From Adenanthera pavonina (taxonomy: Eukaryota; Streptophyta; Magnoliopsida; Fabales; Fabaceae): a DNA stretch of 64,000 nucleotides. This document shows positions 48,828 to 60,944 of this stretch, in pieces. The notes beneath the pieces were generated by a model. It ran no database searches. It was not told where the DNA came from and was given only the letters and a program-made list of their open reading frames with translations. The DNA is taken from the NCBI GenBank assembly GCA_026686845.1, contig JAIVEN010000001.1, positions 30,620,001 through 30,684,000 of the forward strand, given 5' to 3'. Made by a program: the position numbers and the translations under genes. The first letter of the stretch is position 1, and each line of letters starts with the position of its first letter.

Positions 48828-49510
48828 CTAGATGGAGCAAGAATCAAGGTTTGAATCATAAAAAACACAATAACAAGGGTCATAAGGATGCCTACCACAT
48901 CAAGCAAGACATGAAATGCAAGGAGGATAGTAACCACAGCATTGTGGTGGTCGAACATAGTGATAAGGGTACTCATAGCTCTCACACATGGAGTAGGGAT
49001 AGCAGTCTCTATGGCACTTAAAGCTTTCGCACTTGGTGCAAGGCTTGTATTCCCTATGGCATTTTGGGTTATAGCATCTGGAGTAAGGGTGACACTGCCC
49101 CACGCACTTGGGTCAAGGATTATAGGGTATAATACAAACTGTACAGCTTCAGACTTTGTCTTTGTTAATGTCTTTGTCTTTGCTTTTGTCTTTGTCCTTA
49201 TCTTTGTCCTCAAGTGGTTTGGGCTTCTTAAGCTTGGGCGGCTTATCTTTTTCCATCGTTAGAATGGTTACACCCTAGAACTTCTTCTTCAGTATCTTAC
49301 CCAAGCAAATCATGTCCATATCTTCACCCTTCACCACCAATCGATCTTTTTCATTCCCTTCTATTACCTTTGAACTTATACCTGTATATATATATGTACC
49401 ACTTCCACATCTATAAATTCCATAAACTATATATATATGGGTGAGATGGCATAACACAAGCATGTATAGTTTACCTTTTACTGCTGCAACTATTTTCAAT
49501 GCATTGTTTT
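48828..49510 (-). pseudogene. HMA-domain protein pseudogene (HIPP / PI21-like), 5' truncated
   Basis: The minus strand carries the end of a heavy-metal-associated domain protein. The 3' part of one exon (about 49510-49474) reads NNALKIVAAVK. An intron (GT at 49473 to AG at 49382) follows in phase 1. The last exon (49381-48828) continues VIEGNEKDRLVVKGEDMDM and LGKILKKKF, ending the HMA fold, then a K/D-rich linker and a Cys/Tyr-rich tail (ECxxC-like repeats: KCVGQCHPYSRCYNPKC). It ends DSCSI then stop, close to a CaaX box lacking its last residue. Four in-frame stops break it: TAG at 49275 and TGA at 49149, 49113 and 48900. The metal-binding CxxC exon is absent; a CACTA begins 70 bp beyond. 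The family call is recalled from HIPP structure. Confidence 0.8.
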
Positions 49511-49579
49511 TGTAATTAACTCTTATACTCCATTAGCACCTTATTGTTATTTTTTACTGCACCCATATGGCCAATTAAA

Positions 49580-51580
49580 AACTACACCAAAAATAGCATT
49601 TCTTAGTGCCTAATAGTTGGCAGTTATAAGGGAAAACACCAACAAGAACGAGGTGGAGACTTTTGTTGGCAGTTCTATAAATAACCACCAAGAAAAGCCT
49701 GACCTTTTCCTTGTGGTTATTTGGAAAACTACCAACAAAAATGACATGGGGATTTTCTTGACGGTTCTCCAAATAACCACCAAGAAAAGGTCAGACATTT
49801 CTTGTTGGTTATGTATAAAACTACCAACAAAAACCTGCACATCATTTTTCTTGGCGGTTCTCCAAATAACCACCAAGAAAAGTCTGACCTTTTCTTGGCG
49901 GTTATTTATAGAATCTCCAATGAAAGTTTTAACTTTTTTTCAAAAAAAAAAACACAAGGCACGGATCAATAAGCATGCTACATATCAATAATTATAACCA
50001 TTGATAAAAAAATTCTAACAACCTTCCCTTCTCTCTATCTCTTTCCCTAACATCTCTTTCTACACCTACTCTCATATTATTTCATTTTTGTTTATTCTTT
50101 CTCTCACTCAATCCACTCATTCTCAATCTCCAATCAACAAGTTCTACCTCTTCTCATCATGTCTTCATATTATTGCCTCTTCCAAACTCAGCTATACTCC
50201 CTCGCCAAATGACGCAATGCTCCTCCCATCTACTCAAACTCTCGGCATAGTATCAAGGCCAACAATGGATCTAAGATGACAAATGACTGAACAGGGGATT
50301 GGTGGATCTCAATATCAATGGTCAAGGCTAGTATCTTGCATCGATGGCTCTGTCTGGATCAAGTGGTTCTCTCAACGATGATGACAACGATGGTGCTACT
50401 GACTAAATCTAATGTCAAAGGTAGTGTGCATCACCGATGGCAGCAGTTACATTGGGTCATGGCTTGTCCGTCTCCTTCTTGAACGCAGCTACACCATTCA
50501 TGCCACTCTTAAAGATCTCAGTTACCATCGTCTCTTCTATTTCTTAATCATATATTGTTAAGTTGTATTGTTAATCCATGCCATTACATTCCTTTTTTTC
50601 AATTTCTTCTCATTTGCTAAATGATAGATGATGATTATGAAATCAAGCACTTAGAAGCCCTTGAGGGCAATGTCACTCACCTTCGTCTTTTCCAGATCAA
50701 CCTTGTCGACTACAACTCCATCATTGTAACCGTCCACAGCTGTGCTAGCATTTTCTATCTCGCTTCTCCCTACAACATCGACCTAGTATAGGATCCTTAT
50801 GTCCATATTTCACCCTTAATTCCTTTAAATTTTCTTAATAATTTCTCATTTGTTTCTATCTTTTTACCACAGAAGGAGCTTCTAGACCTGGTGATTAAAG
50901 GCACAATCAATGTGATGATGGTAGTGAAGGAAGCAGGGGTGAGTCATGTTGTGGTAACTTCATCGATCTTGGCTATCACTCCAAGTCCTAAATGGCCAGC
51001 TAATGTTATTAAGAATGAAGATTGCTAGACTGACATTGAATACTGCAAGTAAAAGCAAGTAAGTGTTTATTTGTGTTTTGATTCCTTCTTATGGGTCTTG
51101 GTGATACCTATGAAGTGTAAATATGCTTGTTATGATGATATGTGCTTCCTAATGTTGCTTCTATTGTTTAGTATTTCAGAAAATATCGTGTTTTGTACTA
51201 CTTCCCAAGTGTTCGACCAAATGTCTGAGAGATGCACATTTATTTGATCCGATATTGTTTTTTTCCTTTCTTGCTTTCATAATTTAATTGATAAAAGCTT
51301 CATATTTTGTTCCTAAATATTTGTTTATGATTAGAAATAATGATTAGTATCCCTTCAAGCTAGAATTGCAATTTTTTTTTTAAAAAAAATGGTTCTACAC
51401 AACAAACGCCAACAAAGAGTCCTTCTTTTATTAAAAAGGTTACCAGTTGTTGTGTAAAATCACCAACAAAAGGTGCTTTTTGTTGGTAGTTAAAATCTGC
51501 CAGAAAAAATCACCACTTTTCTCAGTGCTAAGATTGTTGGTGGTTAAGAACCGTCAAAAAAGGCCTATTTTGGCATAATG
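49580..51580 (+). mobile_element. small non-autonomous CACTA element carrying a captured reductase
   Basis: The left end is AACTACACCAAAAATAG (CACTA with C to A). The right end is CCTATTTTGGCATAATG, its diverged inverted copy. Flanks are AAA/AAA, a weak TSD because of low complexity. Subterminal foldbacks with GGCGGTT/AACCGCC-type cores (TTGGCGGTT...AACCACCAAGAAAA) line 49600-49920 and 51395-51565. No transposase is present. ORFs across the repeats in both directions are artefacts of the repeats. Cargo is the reductase fragment at 50412-51058. Confidence 0.78.
50412..51058 (+). pseudogene. captured cinnamoyl-CoA reductase-like fragment (exons 1-3)
   Basis: An N-terminal NAD(P)-binding half of a CCR/DFR-type extended short-chain reductase. 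Exon 1, 50412-50520: MSKVVCITDGSSYIGSWLV then LLLERSYTIHATLKDL. The family's TGGSGYIG dinucleotide loop reads TDGSSYIG, with two glycines lost. Exon 2, 50628-50800: HLEALEGNVTHLRLFQINLVD and CASIFYLASP, with TAG at 50789. Exon 3, 50873-51058: KELLDLVIKGTINVM, VVVTSSILAI, TAG at 51026 and TAA at 51050. Introns obey GT/AG and phases agree (1, then 0). The catalytic YxxxK exon and the rest are absent. CCR itself reduces cinnamoyl-CoA esters in lignin synthesis; this fragment cannot. Confidence 0.88.
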
Positions 51581-51583
51581 AAA

Positions 51584-53234
51584 CACACATCAAAGATGCA
51601 TGTTCACTCTCAGCACAAGTGATTAAATAGATCTCACCTTCATGTTGATTATATTGGAAGGAAACAAGTGGCAACTTAATACATTGTTGGGACAACTAAA
51701 TGTATACCAAGTCGTTCTTTGTGTTGTGCTTTTATGTGGGTATGATATATATAGGGGAGTTAATTCTTGTCTGTTAATATGCATTACCCACCAAAACAAA
51801 TGATATAATAGTTTAGCCAGGGACTAACATAGTTAGCTTCATGCTGTCACTTCTAAGTTATGCTTCACGAGGGGGAGAAAAAAGTTACATGCAATGAATT
51901 AATTGATAATGTAATGGCAAATTTTGCTAAAACACCTGTTCTCGTGAAAAAATTTTTTTATGGTTTTTACATAAACTAACAGTCTTAAACTAGACATATT
52001 TCCATATGTATTACATGGAATTTGAGATAGAGACTATCATACATAAGTTTTGCTTTATATTTCATACTTTTTCTTTTTCTGCAACAAACCATGCACTGTC
52101 AGAAAGCCAGATAAGATAAATACTTGTTCGAGCGAAGTCAATGCATGAATGAATGGTAACAATAAGGGTATCCCAAATCAATAAAGTGATTCCAAATTAA
52201 CTCTGTCTTTCACCTCCTTGTACGTATACACAAGGAATTGGAATAAGGAATATTGTATAATTAATTTAAATTTTGTCTTTAGAAAAGGACACACCAGCCT
52301 TCCTGTGGTGACACATTTATATACTGTTCCAAAATACGTCAACTAAACTATTTCTTAATTCAGGATAAATCTTAAAATTATCAAACATCAGGGGGTTTTG
52401 GGAAACAAGAAATTCCCATTCTAGACAACCTAACAGCAAAAATTATTTATCTTCTCAAGATTTAATTTTTCGCAGTATTATCATCATGATTGAATTTTTT
52501 AAATGGTCCAACCTAGCACTATAATTAAGTAATTGCAAAGTTTTGTTTTCTTAGAAAACTCAGATTAAAATTAAATTCTATTCCTAGATTGTAGGAGTAA
52601 ATCATAGCAGAACCACAAGTACGTAGTAGAGAGTTAGCTTGCGTTTAATTCACTTGTGGCTGCTTTTTAAGTTTGCTTAGTAAGAAGTAACGTCGTAAAA
52701 AATTAATATTGATTTTTGGATTTAATACATAGTTGTGAATTTGGCCCAAAAAAACATATTTGGGTGTTTGTTGTTAACTTGTGTTTGAATGTAAATTGCC
52801 ATCTATTAACATGCTCTCAAATAATCATGTACAAATTATTTGAGAATTTCGATGATAACAAAATAAGGGAATATGAGTTTATTTCAGGAAGTATGAAATA
52901 TTGATGTTTAAGTGTTAAGGCAAGATTGTGTCTTATTTGCAAATAAGGAAATATATATATATAATTGTTGATTGAACTTCATTGAGGCTATGAATATTTG
53001 ATTGGTTACAAAGAATGAAAATGGATATTGCATAATCAAGTAAGGACGTACATCGATGATTGAAGAAATCAAGAAGGAGCTAGCCTTCTTCAAAATGGCC
53101 ACAAATGGAGGAAGTATAAATAAACGATGATGGCTAGAGCAAAGATATATAGAAGACTGGTCAAAGAGTTAATTTCATTGAGTTTTATTCATACTATTAG
53201 CTTTGTGTGTTAATGCTAGCTATCTAGTTATAAA
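51584..53234. other. no gene recognised
   Basis: About 1.65 kb of AT-rich sequence between two CACTA-type ends. Short ORFs only; no family motif. It may be the single-copy flank of the HMA pseudogene locus. Confidence 0.4.
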
Positions 53235-53635
53235 CAACACGCCAAAATATGCCTTTCTTGGTAGTTATTTTGGATTTTATTGGCAATTAAAAACCGCCAA
53301 GTATTCCAATGCTTAGAAAAATGTAAACTTTCATTGGCGGTTAAGAAAAGTTTACCTCTATTGGTGATTATATAACAAAACCACAAAGGAAAATCATTTT
53401 CCATTTAAAATAATTTTTAATTTTTTTCACTTTCATTAGCAGTTGTATTATATAACCACCAACGAAAACATATTTATTTTTTATTTTAATTTAAATTTTT
53501 AATTTGAATTTTTAATTTTCGTTGGTAGTTTTTTATTAACCGCCAACTACAATATTTATTTATGATTTTTTATTTAATTTGAATTTTAATCTTCATTGGT
53601 AGTTATACAAAATAACCGCCAACGAAAGCATGTAA
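53235..53635 (+). mobile_element. left terminus of a second GGCGGTT-type CACTA
   Basis: Starts CAACACGCCAAAATATGCC, close to the ends of the 49580-51580 element. Foldback motifs TTGGCGGTTAAGAAAAG and ACCACCAACGAAAA / AACCGCCAACGAAAG repeat through to about 53632. No partner right end was found, so it is truncated or interrupted. Confidence 0.6.
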
Positions 53636-53863
53636 TTTTTTCTTCTTTATATTATTTTTAAAATCAAAGTTATCCAAAACTAAAACTTATATTATATCCA
53701 GCCCAATATGCAAAATATCACAATCAAAAGTTACAAAAAACAATTATATCCAATTGACAAAAACAAAAAATGATGTAACAAGTGTAATTAACATTATCCG
53801 GTCACTAAATTTCCAAAAGTACCATATATATCAGGCCAATCAACAGCTTTTACACTAACAAGT

Positions 53864-53885
53864 AATATATATATATATATATATA
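53864..53885. repeat. (TA)n microsatellite
   Basis: About eleven TA units in an AT-rich spacer. Confidence 0.9.
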
Positions 53886-54130
53886 CATGACCAAAAGCTA
53901 CATACCAAACTATCTACCATATATGATGACAAAGAAGAAAAAAGCACGCATCTTCTAGCCTCTAAAAGTAATCTTTCTAAGCTTCTTCCTTTGTATTGCC
54001 CGCAACATGACCAATTTTAAATCCATAACTTATCCAAAATATATTAGAATCACCAATTGAATGTAACTATATGATAGAATCTAATCCAAATAGATACAAA
54101 GTACAACTAAACAACTAAAAACACAACAAA

Positions 54131-54381
54131 AAAGATGGAAATTTGAGACGGAAATTTGTGACAGATTTTAGCTTTGTGCTGAATCATGTCTGTCACATTT
54201 TAGTTGATCACAAATTTGTGTGGCGGATTTTGTGAAGGATTTACAACAAATTTGTCAACTTTTACCGCAAAATCCATCACAAAAATGTTGTAACGAATTT
54301 TAAGATGGATTTGTGATGGATTTTGAGACAGAATTGTTTCCATCACAAAATCTATCCCAAATTCCCAGTTTCCTTGTAGTG
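54131..54381 (+). mobile_element. right terminus of another CACTA family
   Basis: The segment ends GTTTCCTTGTAGTG (54368-54381), the classic inverted form of CACTACAAGGAAAC. It is filled with direct and inverted copies of a motif around GTGA(C/T)GGATTTTG / CAAAATCCATCAC (near 54160, 54221, 54267, 54312, 54343). No left partner was found. Confidence 0.6.
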
Positions 54382-54769
54382 AAATTTCATTATAGAACGT
54401 GTTCACTTATACTCACCTTCTAAGTTCAATCATATATTGACTCTACTTCTCTATAAGTTCTTCTATTTGAACTTTGGAGTATGCCTCATAATACGTTTCC
54501 GAAAATACTAAACATACAAGTATTAAATATTACAGAAGCAATTTACATTATTAAATTTCATGTAAATATCATACCTTGGAGGAGATTGAGATCTGTCAAT
54601 GTAAAATGATATCTTTCGTGTATTTCAGCACATAGTACCAACAATCATTATCATTGGGTTATTTTGAACACTGAATAAAATTATATGAATATTAGATTAA
54701 TTACAATTAATGTTAATCTCAATAGTTTATTGAATATTAAATTATAAATACTTGGATATGTGTCCATTT

Positions 54770-55503
54770 ATACAATAAGGTCGGATCTGGTGGAATCTTT
54801 TGGTTGTTGAGCTTACTATTGTTGCTTAGCCCACGTGCTGCTCAAAACATACTTACACCTCTATTACAAAAGAAAATTAATATAGGAAAAATTGAGGTTA
54901 ATAAATAGAAAAATACAAAGACACATAATATAATTGCATATTCTTACTGATTTATCATCTATAGAATTTGTGGGCGGTACTCTAGTGGATTTCCTTTGGG
55001 ATCAAAAAAATATATTTTTGATTTCATTGGTTTAGTACAAATCAACATTCAATGATTCATAGGAGAAAAATTTACTACTTTTAGCAAAGAAACTTAAAAT
55101 AAAGTAGTCTAACATGAAATAAATCATCATTCAAAAGTTTAGTAATAAGTGACTCACCCCTAAATAAATAGTGCCAAGAATAACACCCCATCACCCCCCT
55201 TTGCAGTCAATGCATCCGCCACATCTTGCGATTGTTCTTTGGTCTTTTTCTGTGGCATCAAATCCATTGTATAAGCTGATATATCTTATAGGTGGATGAA
55301 GGCAAATCTGTTTGTCAGCTGAGAAGGGACTAGAATTTTTTCATACAAAAATCTAAAATGAAAAAAATTAATAGATTAGTATCACATAGTCAAACGAAAG
55401 ATTAATTGGAAAACAATTCATTTATGCTAATTTCAATACTTGATGTATATGTTAATATTCTATACCCCAAGCCATCCATGATCAATGATGAAGGAGATCA
55501 TAT
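54770..55503 (-). pseudogene. old CACTA second gene relic, C-terminal half
   Basis: On the minus strand LTNRFAFIHPP (about 55315-55283) matches DRFAFLCPYA of the 33096-35333 gene. ADALTAKGGDGVLFLALF (about 55215-55160) parallels the region just before the GHW motif. IYFFDPKGNPLEYR (about 55007-54966) resembles the YF.DPL strand of Ulp1-type domains in these genes. Frameshifts and stops are frequent. The N-terminal half continues at 61815-62960 beyond an inserted CACTA element. Confidence 0.6.
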
Positions 55504-55524
55504 TACTCCTATAAAAAGTGCTTT

Positions 55525-56105
55525 TTACGTCAGTTATTTATATCAGTTAAAAAAATGACATAAAATGATGACTGGTGGCAATTTTGTAAATAAATTTATC
55601 AATTTATATCTTTCTACATTGATTTTACTAAAAACCGATGTAAAAATGTTCATCCTAAAAAATTTATATTAATGCAATTAAGTAAAAATATAATTATATA
55701 ATATATTCAATTACAATATATTTTAATATATTTTTTTATTATTTATGTCGGTTTTTTTTAAAAAAAAACCGACATAAACATGTCTTCATTTTTTTTATCC
55801 ATTTTTATATTTTTTAGCATAAGACCAATTTAAATTTTCAAGTAGATATAAATATAATTCTTAAGAAAGTAAAACAATATATTAAATTTAAATAAATAAA
55901 TAAATTATTACATTTTTAATATATTAATTCTTTAATATAAATAAATAAAAATATGTAAATAGTATAAAACTATATGATTATAATTAGATTTTTATATTGT
56001 AATATTTGTATAGAAATATGATTCTATAAAAACAAATTGTATTTATATCAGTTTTATATCAAGAACCGATATAAATCTACCTACATCGGTTTTTTTATAA
56101 AAAAC
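55525..56105. repeat. 5' subterminal foldback region of the 6.3-kb CACTA
   Basis: Foldbacks near 55613-55643, 55745-55776, 56046-56073 and 56081-56108 have the ACATCGG...CCGATGT type. The block at 55680-56040 corresponds to one copy of the ~510-bp unit that is triplicated in the larger element. Confidence 0.75.
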
Positions 56106-56460
56106 CATGTAACCATTCGGCCAAACAGAACTTAAATTTTAGCTTCCCTCACACACTTGAAAATCCCACGCGTCTTCCTTCTCTCTCTCTAAATTTCAGC
56201 TTCCCTCTCACACGCGGTCGTCTCCTTGCCTCCCACACAGCTTCCCTCTCTCATGCAAAAAGCTCCCTCTCATGCGGTTGTCTCCTCCCTCCTATGCGGT
56301 TGTTACGCATCTTAACAACAGATCCAAGCTCCCTCTCATGCAGTCTCTGTCGACCTTCATTGTTTGTTTTCTGCCTCACTGGAAAACCCATGGTGCTCCA
56401 CCTCCAGTCCACTCCCTCATGCCGTACTCTTTGGTCTTCGTCTCCACTCCACAGTGAGTT
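56106..56460 (+). other. CT-rich leader of the 6.3-kb CACTA
   Basis: Contains ACGCGTCTTCC (about 56168) and repeated CTTCCCTCTCACACGCGG-like phrases, ending in CACTCCACA|GTGAGTTT, a good intron donor at about 56453. Equivalent in position to 24480-24890. The short ORFs here are low-complexity. Confidence 0.5.
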
Positions 56461-56521
56461 TTTTTCTTTTCATTTTTTCTCTATAATTACTGATCAAGTC
56501 AAGCTATTATGTGAAGATTCT

Positions 56522-59422
56522 TGTAACAACTTATATTAGGCCCCATTTCCCATGTATTCAATCATATTAGATGCCTTTCATCATGGTTTAGAGACTACAA
56601 TTATAATATAATAAAAACAGAATTTTTCAAAATTCAGGGTACTATTCATTTGGTAATTTCCATTTTACTAGATGAACTTCAAAAATTTATAACTAAATCT
56701 AGAAAAATCATATTGAAGTGATTCAAGTCTCTAAAATTATCTTAAATTCATATATACATGGAAAAAATATGAAACAGTAACTACATTGGGCCAAGTTATA
56801 CAGTAATTTCGTGGACATTTACTGTTCATTTAGTAATTTTTCTATCTTCCAGTTTTCTGACCTCAATATTGAAAAATCATATTTCATTCTATTCTATTCA
56901 AAATTATACATACTCTATGTTATTTGAAAACTCTACATGTCTACTTAATGAAATATTTTTCTTATATATTTATTTCACTTACACTGGGTATAACATTAAC
57001 TTAAATTATGAAGGGTCAGAATCCAACTCTTACTGGAACAGTTTTGGGAAAAACTCCATATCTTCCATTATATAGCTCCATTTACCTCCAAATTAGTGGC
57101 ATATGAAACTTAAAACATAGAAATATTTATAGATATAAATCACTGAATATTTGGAGCTTTGTACAATTTTATATTGCCTTTTGAATTTTCCATTACTTAC
57201 TTTTCAGTTTTCAGTTTTCCCATTCTTGCCCAGTTCTGAACCCTGATTTTAAAAACTCACTATAATTCATACACAATTCCAAATGGGGTGTTCTTTGAAC
57301 CATTTTAAAGATATATTTGTGCACTTTAAGAGGAAATATAATTTTTGTATATTCTTTGAAATTTCGTCTAGATAGTGATAGTATAACTGGACAGAGGTCA
57401 GAATTAGCATTTATATCCCTTAACCTTACCAAAATAATTTTCCATACATTTTCACATAGTCAAATCACGTTCCAAACTTGTACTAATAATCTCAAAAGAC
57501 TTAGAGGCATTTGATTGCATACAAGCATAGCCTCAAAATTTCATATAAAAATTTACATGATTTAACAAAGAAACAATACATCATAGCAAATAAAAGTAAA
57601 TTATTGAAATCCTTCTCCTTGCTCTTTGCCTCCCTTGGATTTCTTCTATAACTTGAACCTATCATATTATCATTTGGGTGATGAGAATTTTGAAATCCCA
57701 GTAGCTAGTCACATCTCAAACATTTACATTATCATGCATGCTATAAAACCTCCAAAACATCATAACAATCATTTCAAAGCATAGATCACCATATTGTTTT
57801 TTAAAATTTTGACATTATAACGGCATAGAAAATGGACATCCCAGGAACTATCCCTTTCATAAAAATAGCCAAAACCAGTCTCAAGCATCATGAAAACAAT
57901 ATGGTAAGTTATCATTCGCAATAGAATATAGCAAGACAATATAATGCAAGAAAATATAACTATGCTACCTTATGAGACTTTATGCCTTTTCTCTTTGATC
58001 CAATCTTCCCAAGGACTTCCTTAAGCTTTCCCAAACCCTAATGCATCATCAAATATCAAGTAAATCAACTTGAACTAAGGGTCACTTTATCAAGAACTTC
58101 AAAACCCTAAAAATTTCACTTTCTTAATCTTAAGCTTTTTCTTGATTTCATCACTTGCCTTAAGCTAATTTCACCATTAGGAATCTATTTTTGGCATTAG
58201 TTTTATGAAAGACTCACTCCTTCCTAGACTTTCATATTGGCCAAAACTCATAGCATAAGGGGAGAAAAAGAAATTTCTTTACAATTTACTTTATACTCAT
58301 GAAATCTTGCTTTTCTCAAAACCTTTCCATGCTTTCTCCTAATTTCTTGCAAAGAAACTCTTCCTTCCTCAAACCCTTAGCTTGGCCGAAAATTTTAACT
58401 CAAGAGGAGGAGGAGAAAACTTCAACTAATCAACTCCCTACAAGCTAATCTTGAAACTAAAATCCTTAAAGAATCAAAGAAATTAGCTTACCTTGATTGC
58501 CTTGATCTTCAACTTCATTTCCTCTTCTCTTTTCTCTCTTCTTTCTCTATTTCTTTCTTGTGTTTTTCTCTGTCTATTTTCTGCAGAAAATGTGACGTCC
58601 AAATGAGAGGAAAGAAGGGACAATTAGCTCACTAATTAACTTACTAATCCTTAATCACTTTTGACTAATCTTTCTTGCTTTATTGAATACTTCTTCAAGA
58701 AGTATTCTCAAAATATTAAGATATTGATTTGCAGCACATGGGCTGCTGGAATATCACGCCCAAGAGAGAGAAATGTGTCCAAATGCTGATCAATTTTTCT
58801 GGTCCAAATATATCATGAACTGGATAATTTTTAACTATACCGATAAAACTGCTTTTTACAATAATTTAGCATTTTTGGGCTATAGGACTATTCTAGATTT
58901 ATTTTTATATTTCCATTATTATCCTATCGCAAATGATATCTGTGTATTACCCATATCCTGTCCCGGTTTCTTTATAACTGTCTGTGGTGCCTGCAGTTTA
59001 CTTTATCTGTTCATTATTACTTTTGGACACTCAGCACTAATTATTTCTTTATTTTTGAATATTAATCCTAAGTGCCACATACCATTGGACTTCTCTCATC
59101 GATGGCTTCGTTTTGACAGTAATTTTATATATTTACAAAATACCCCTAACCTTGGGTTAAATTATAATTTTTAAATCTTTTGGGTCATTAGATGTAATTT
59201 TCTCCAAGGTCTTTTCTATTTCTTCTCCGGGTAATTTTTATGAATTTAGGGATATGGATGTCATTTTTGAAATTCTTTTGGGACAAAAATACTATTTTCT
59301 CAATTTTTCCATTAAACTAGGAAAAATCACCTCTTTGCCCTGTTTCACGCAAAACAGTATCTGCCTATTTTTGTAAAATCCTTATACATTTCTAAATATT
59401 TTAGCTTTTTTGGGATGTTACA
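56522..59422 (-). mobile_element. Ty3/gypsy solo LTR, copy 2, inside CACTA
   Basis: This 2901-bp element starts TGTAACAACTTATATTAGG and ends GGGATGTTACA. Flanks are ATTCT (56517-56521) and GTTCT (59423-59427), a TSD with one transition. It aligns with the LTRs of the nested gypsy element (shared blocks near 58774-59400, for example CATTTTTGGGCTATAGGACTATTCTA at 58870). It is among the more diverged members. No internal region. Confidence 0.8.
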
Positions 59423-59581
59423 GTTCTTGATTTCAAAATCATCAATCTCGAGAGTCTCTGTTTCTAAAATGCCCACTTTATCCAATGTTTACTTCACTAT
59501 CAATTTCTGCCTCATCCCCTACTCTTTGTTATGTCCCATTTTCATTCTTTTGCTATAGTTGTGCTTTTTGTGTAATTCAAT

Positions 59582-60265
59582 ATGTCTTCTCCAGCTAAAG
59601 TCTTCATTAAAGGTATCCCTAATTTATTTTTATTTTAACACTTTGATATTGAACATTGAAGATGCGATGAAGGGATTAGATATAACGAGGCACTTCAAAA
59701 TTTTTTATTCAACATTGTTCTTGGTATAGGAACTTAACTTTGAGTCTGCTTCTTCATTTAAATTGCATGAAGATGAGAGCTTATATATGCCATTCAGGAT
59801 GATTTCCTACTATCTGGGAGTGTTATGCACATTTTTGCCTAGAAATGCCAAGGGACAATATTGAACTTATGGGAGAAATAATGTTCTTTGCTTAGGAATT
59901 CATAGCTACATTGTCACATTTCATTTCGCAATTCTGCTACTATACTTGGCTGTGACTGTGCATTATATCATTTTTGTGAAAGATCTTACAAGTTTGTTGT
60001 CAAATTAATGTTCTTGAAAAAAGAGTGAATAGAGTATGGACTTCCCTGTTTCAATTCTTAGACATGTGAGAATGATGTGGTAAGTTGTCTTGATTGATAA
60101 TTGATATGGCTACAAATATTTTGTCTCATTGAAGTTTTACAATCTATATGTAGTGATGGGTCATTTTACTCAAGTCTTAAGGGTGGAACAATGCAAGGCT
60201 TCCTCTGTCAACTTTTGTACGATGCTTGGTGAAGGCATTTTCAGAGTTCGGTGAAGTTACTCAAG
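59582..60265 (+). pseudogene. captured RRM-type RNA-binding protein fragment
   Basis: Exon 1 (59582-59612) reads MSSPAKVFIK then a GT donor; K-V-F-I-K-G resembles the RNP2 strand of an RNA recognition motif. A second exon (about 60198-60265) encodes LPLSTFVRCLVKAFSEFGEVTQ in two short overlapping parts: the helix LVKAF and the FGEV turn are typical of RRM helix 1. It is followed by a GT donor. Phases between the two do not add up exactly, so an indel or a different acceptor is likely. RNP1 is not visible. Inferred to be captured host sequence because it lies within a CACTA element. Confidence 0.55.
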
Positions 60266-60839
60266 GTGATAACATCTTTTTTGCTTGTATGCGTCATTGG
60301 CAGAGAATGTTGTGATACAATGCAATCTCCATTGAAAGGTTAATTCTTAAGTTATATTGGCTACAAATATATAAGTATTTCCTCTCATTCAACTTCTATG
60401 TTTGGAAATCTTGGGATACATTTGGATTGAGAAGAATGGTCAACAAAAGAGGAAAGGAAAGTTTGATTTAAAGGGAAAAAATGAAAAGTTTCCTTTCTTT
60501 CTCTTCTTATCCATTCTTGTCAATCAAGCATACTTTCAAGTTCTGAGATGAACTTCGTTTGAATTCATTGTTGTTTAATTTGAATTGTTCATTGTCATAT
60601 TGCAGTCAAGCTTCTCATGATAGAGAATCTGGCTAGTTCCTAGGAATTGGTTATATTTGGTTAGTCAAGGAAGCTCTATTGAATTGGTTGTGGAAAGGAT
60701 GAATGGAAAGGTACTATGCATCTCTTATAAGATCTGAGCTTAACAGTTATACATTATTTTGTTTTTCACTCTTCAAGATCATAGGAATATGCTTTTCTTT
60801 CCTAGAAAGCTGAATGGTTTAATGCATGCAGTTTATTAC

Positions 60840-60944
60840 AGGCACTTGCTTTCCAAAAATATAACTCGTACTAAAGTGGTTGGTTGTGATACATGTGCCT
60901 CCGCTCTTCTTGAATATGCAACCAAATCATTATGTACTCAATAG
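60840..60944 (+). pseudogene. unidentified captured exon
   Basis: Flanked by TATTACAG and a consensus donor (AATA|GTAAGT), open for 34 codons: HLLSKNITRTKVVGCDTCA followed by SALLEYATKSLCTQ. A further open segment at about 61128-61213 (VCGAIVSKTFQLVETLHQSA) may be the next exon. Neither was recognised. Composition and splice signals suggest host gene sequence rather than transposase. Confidence 0.45.

Noticed and set aside
48900..49151. In-frame TGA codons as selenocysteine or other recoding
   Set aside because: Flowering plants lack selenocysteine insertion, a TAG also occurs, and all four stops fit C-to-T decay.
48942..49262. 106-codon plus-strand ORF
   Set aside because: It is the antisense of the HMA pseudogene. 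The minus strand has the recognisable HMA residues, intron and Cys-rich tail.
49610..49991. Overlapping ORFs of 124 and 88 codons on opposite strands with repeated peptide phrases
   Set aside because: They are translations of the subterminal foldback repeats of the small CACTA; the peptide repeats mirror the DNA repeats.
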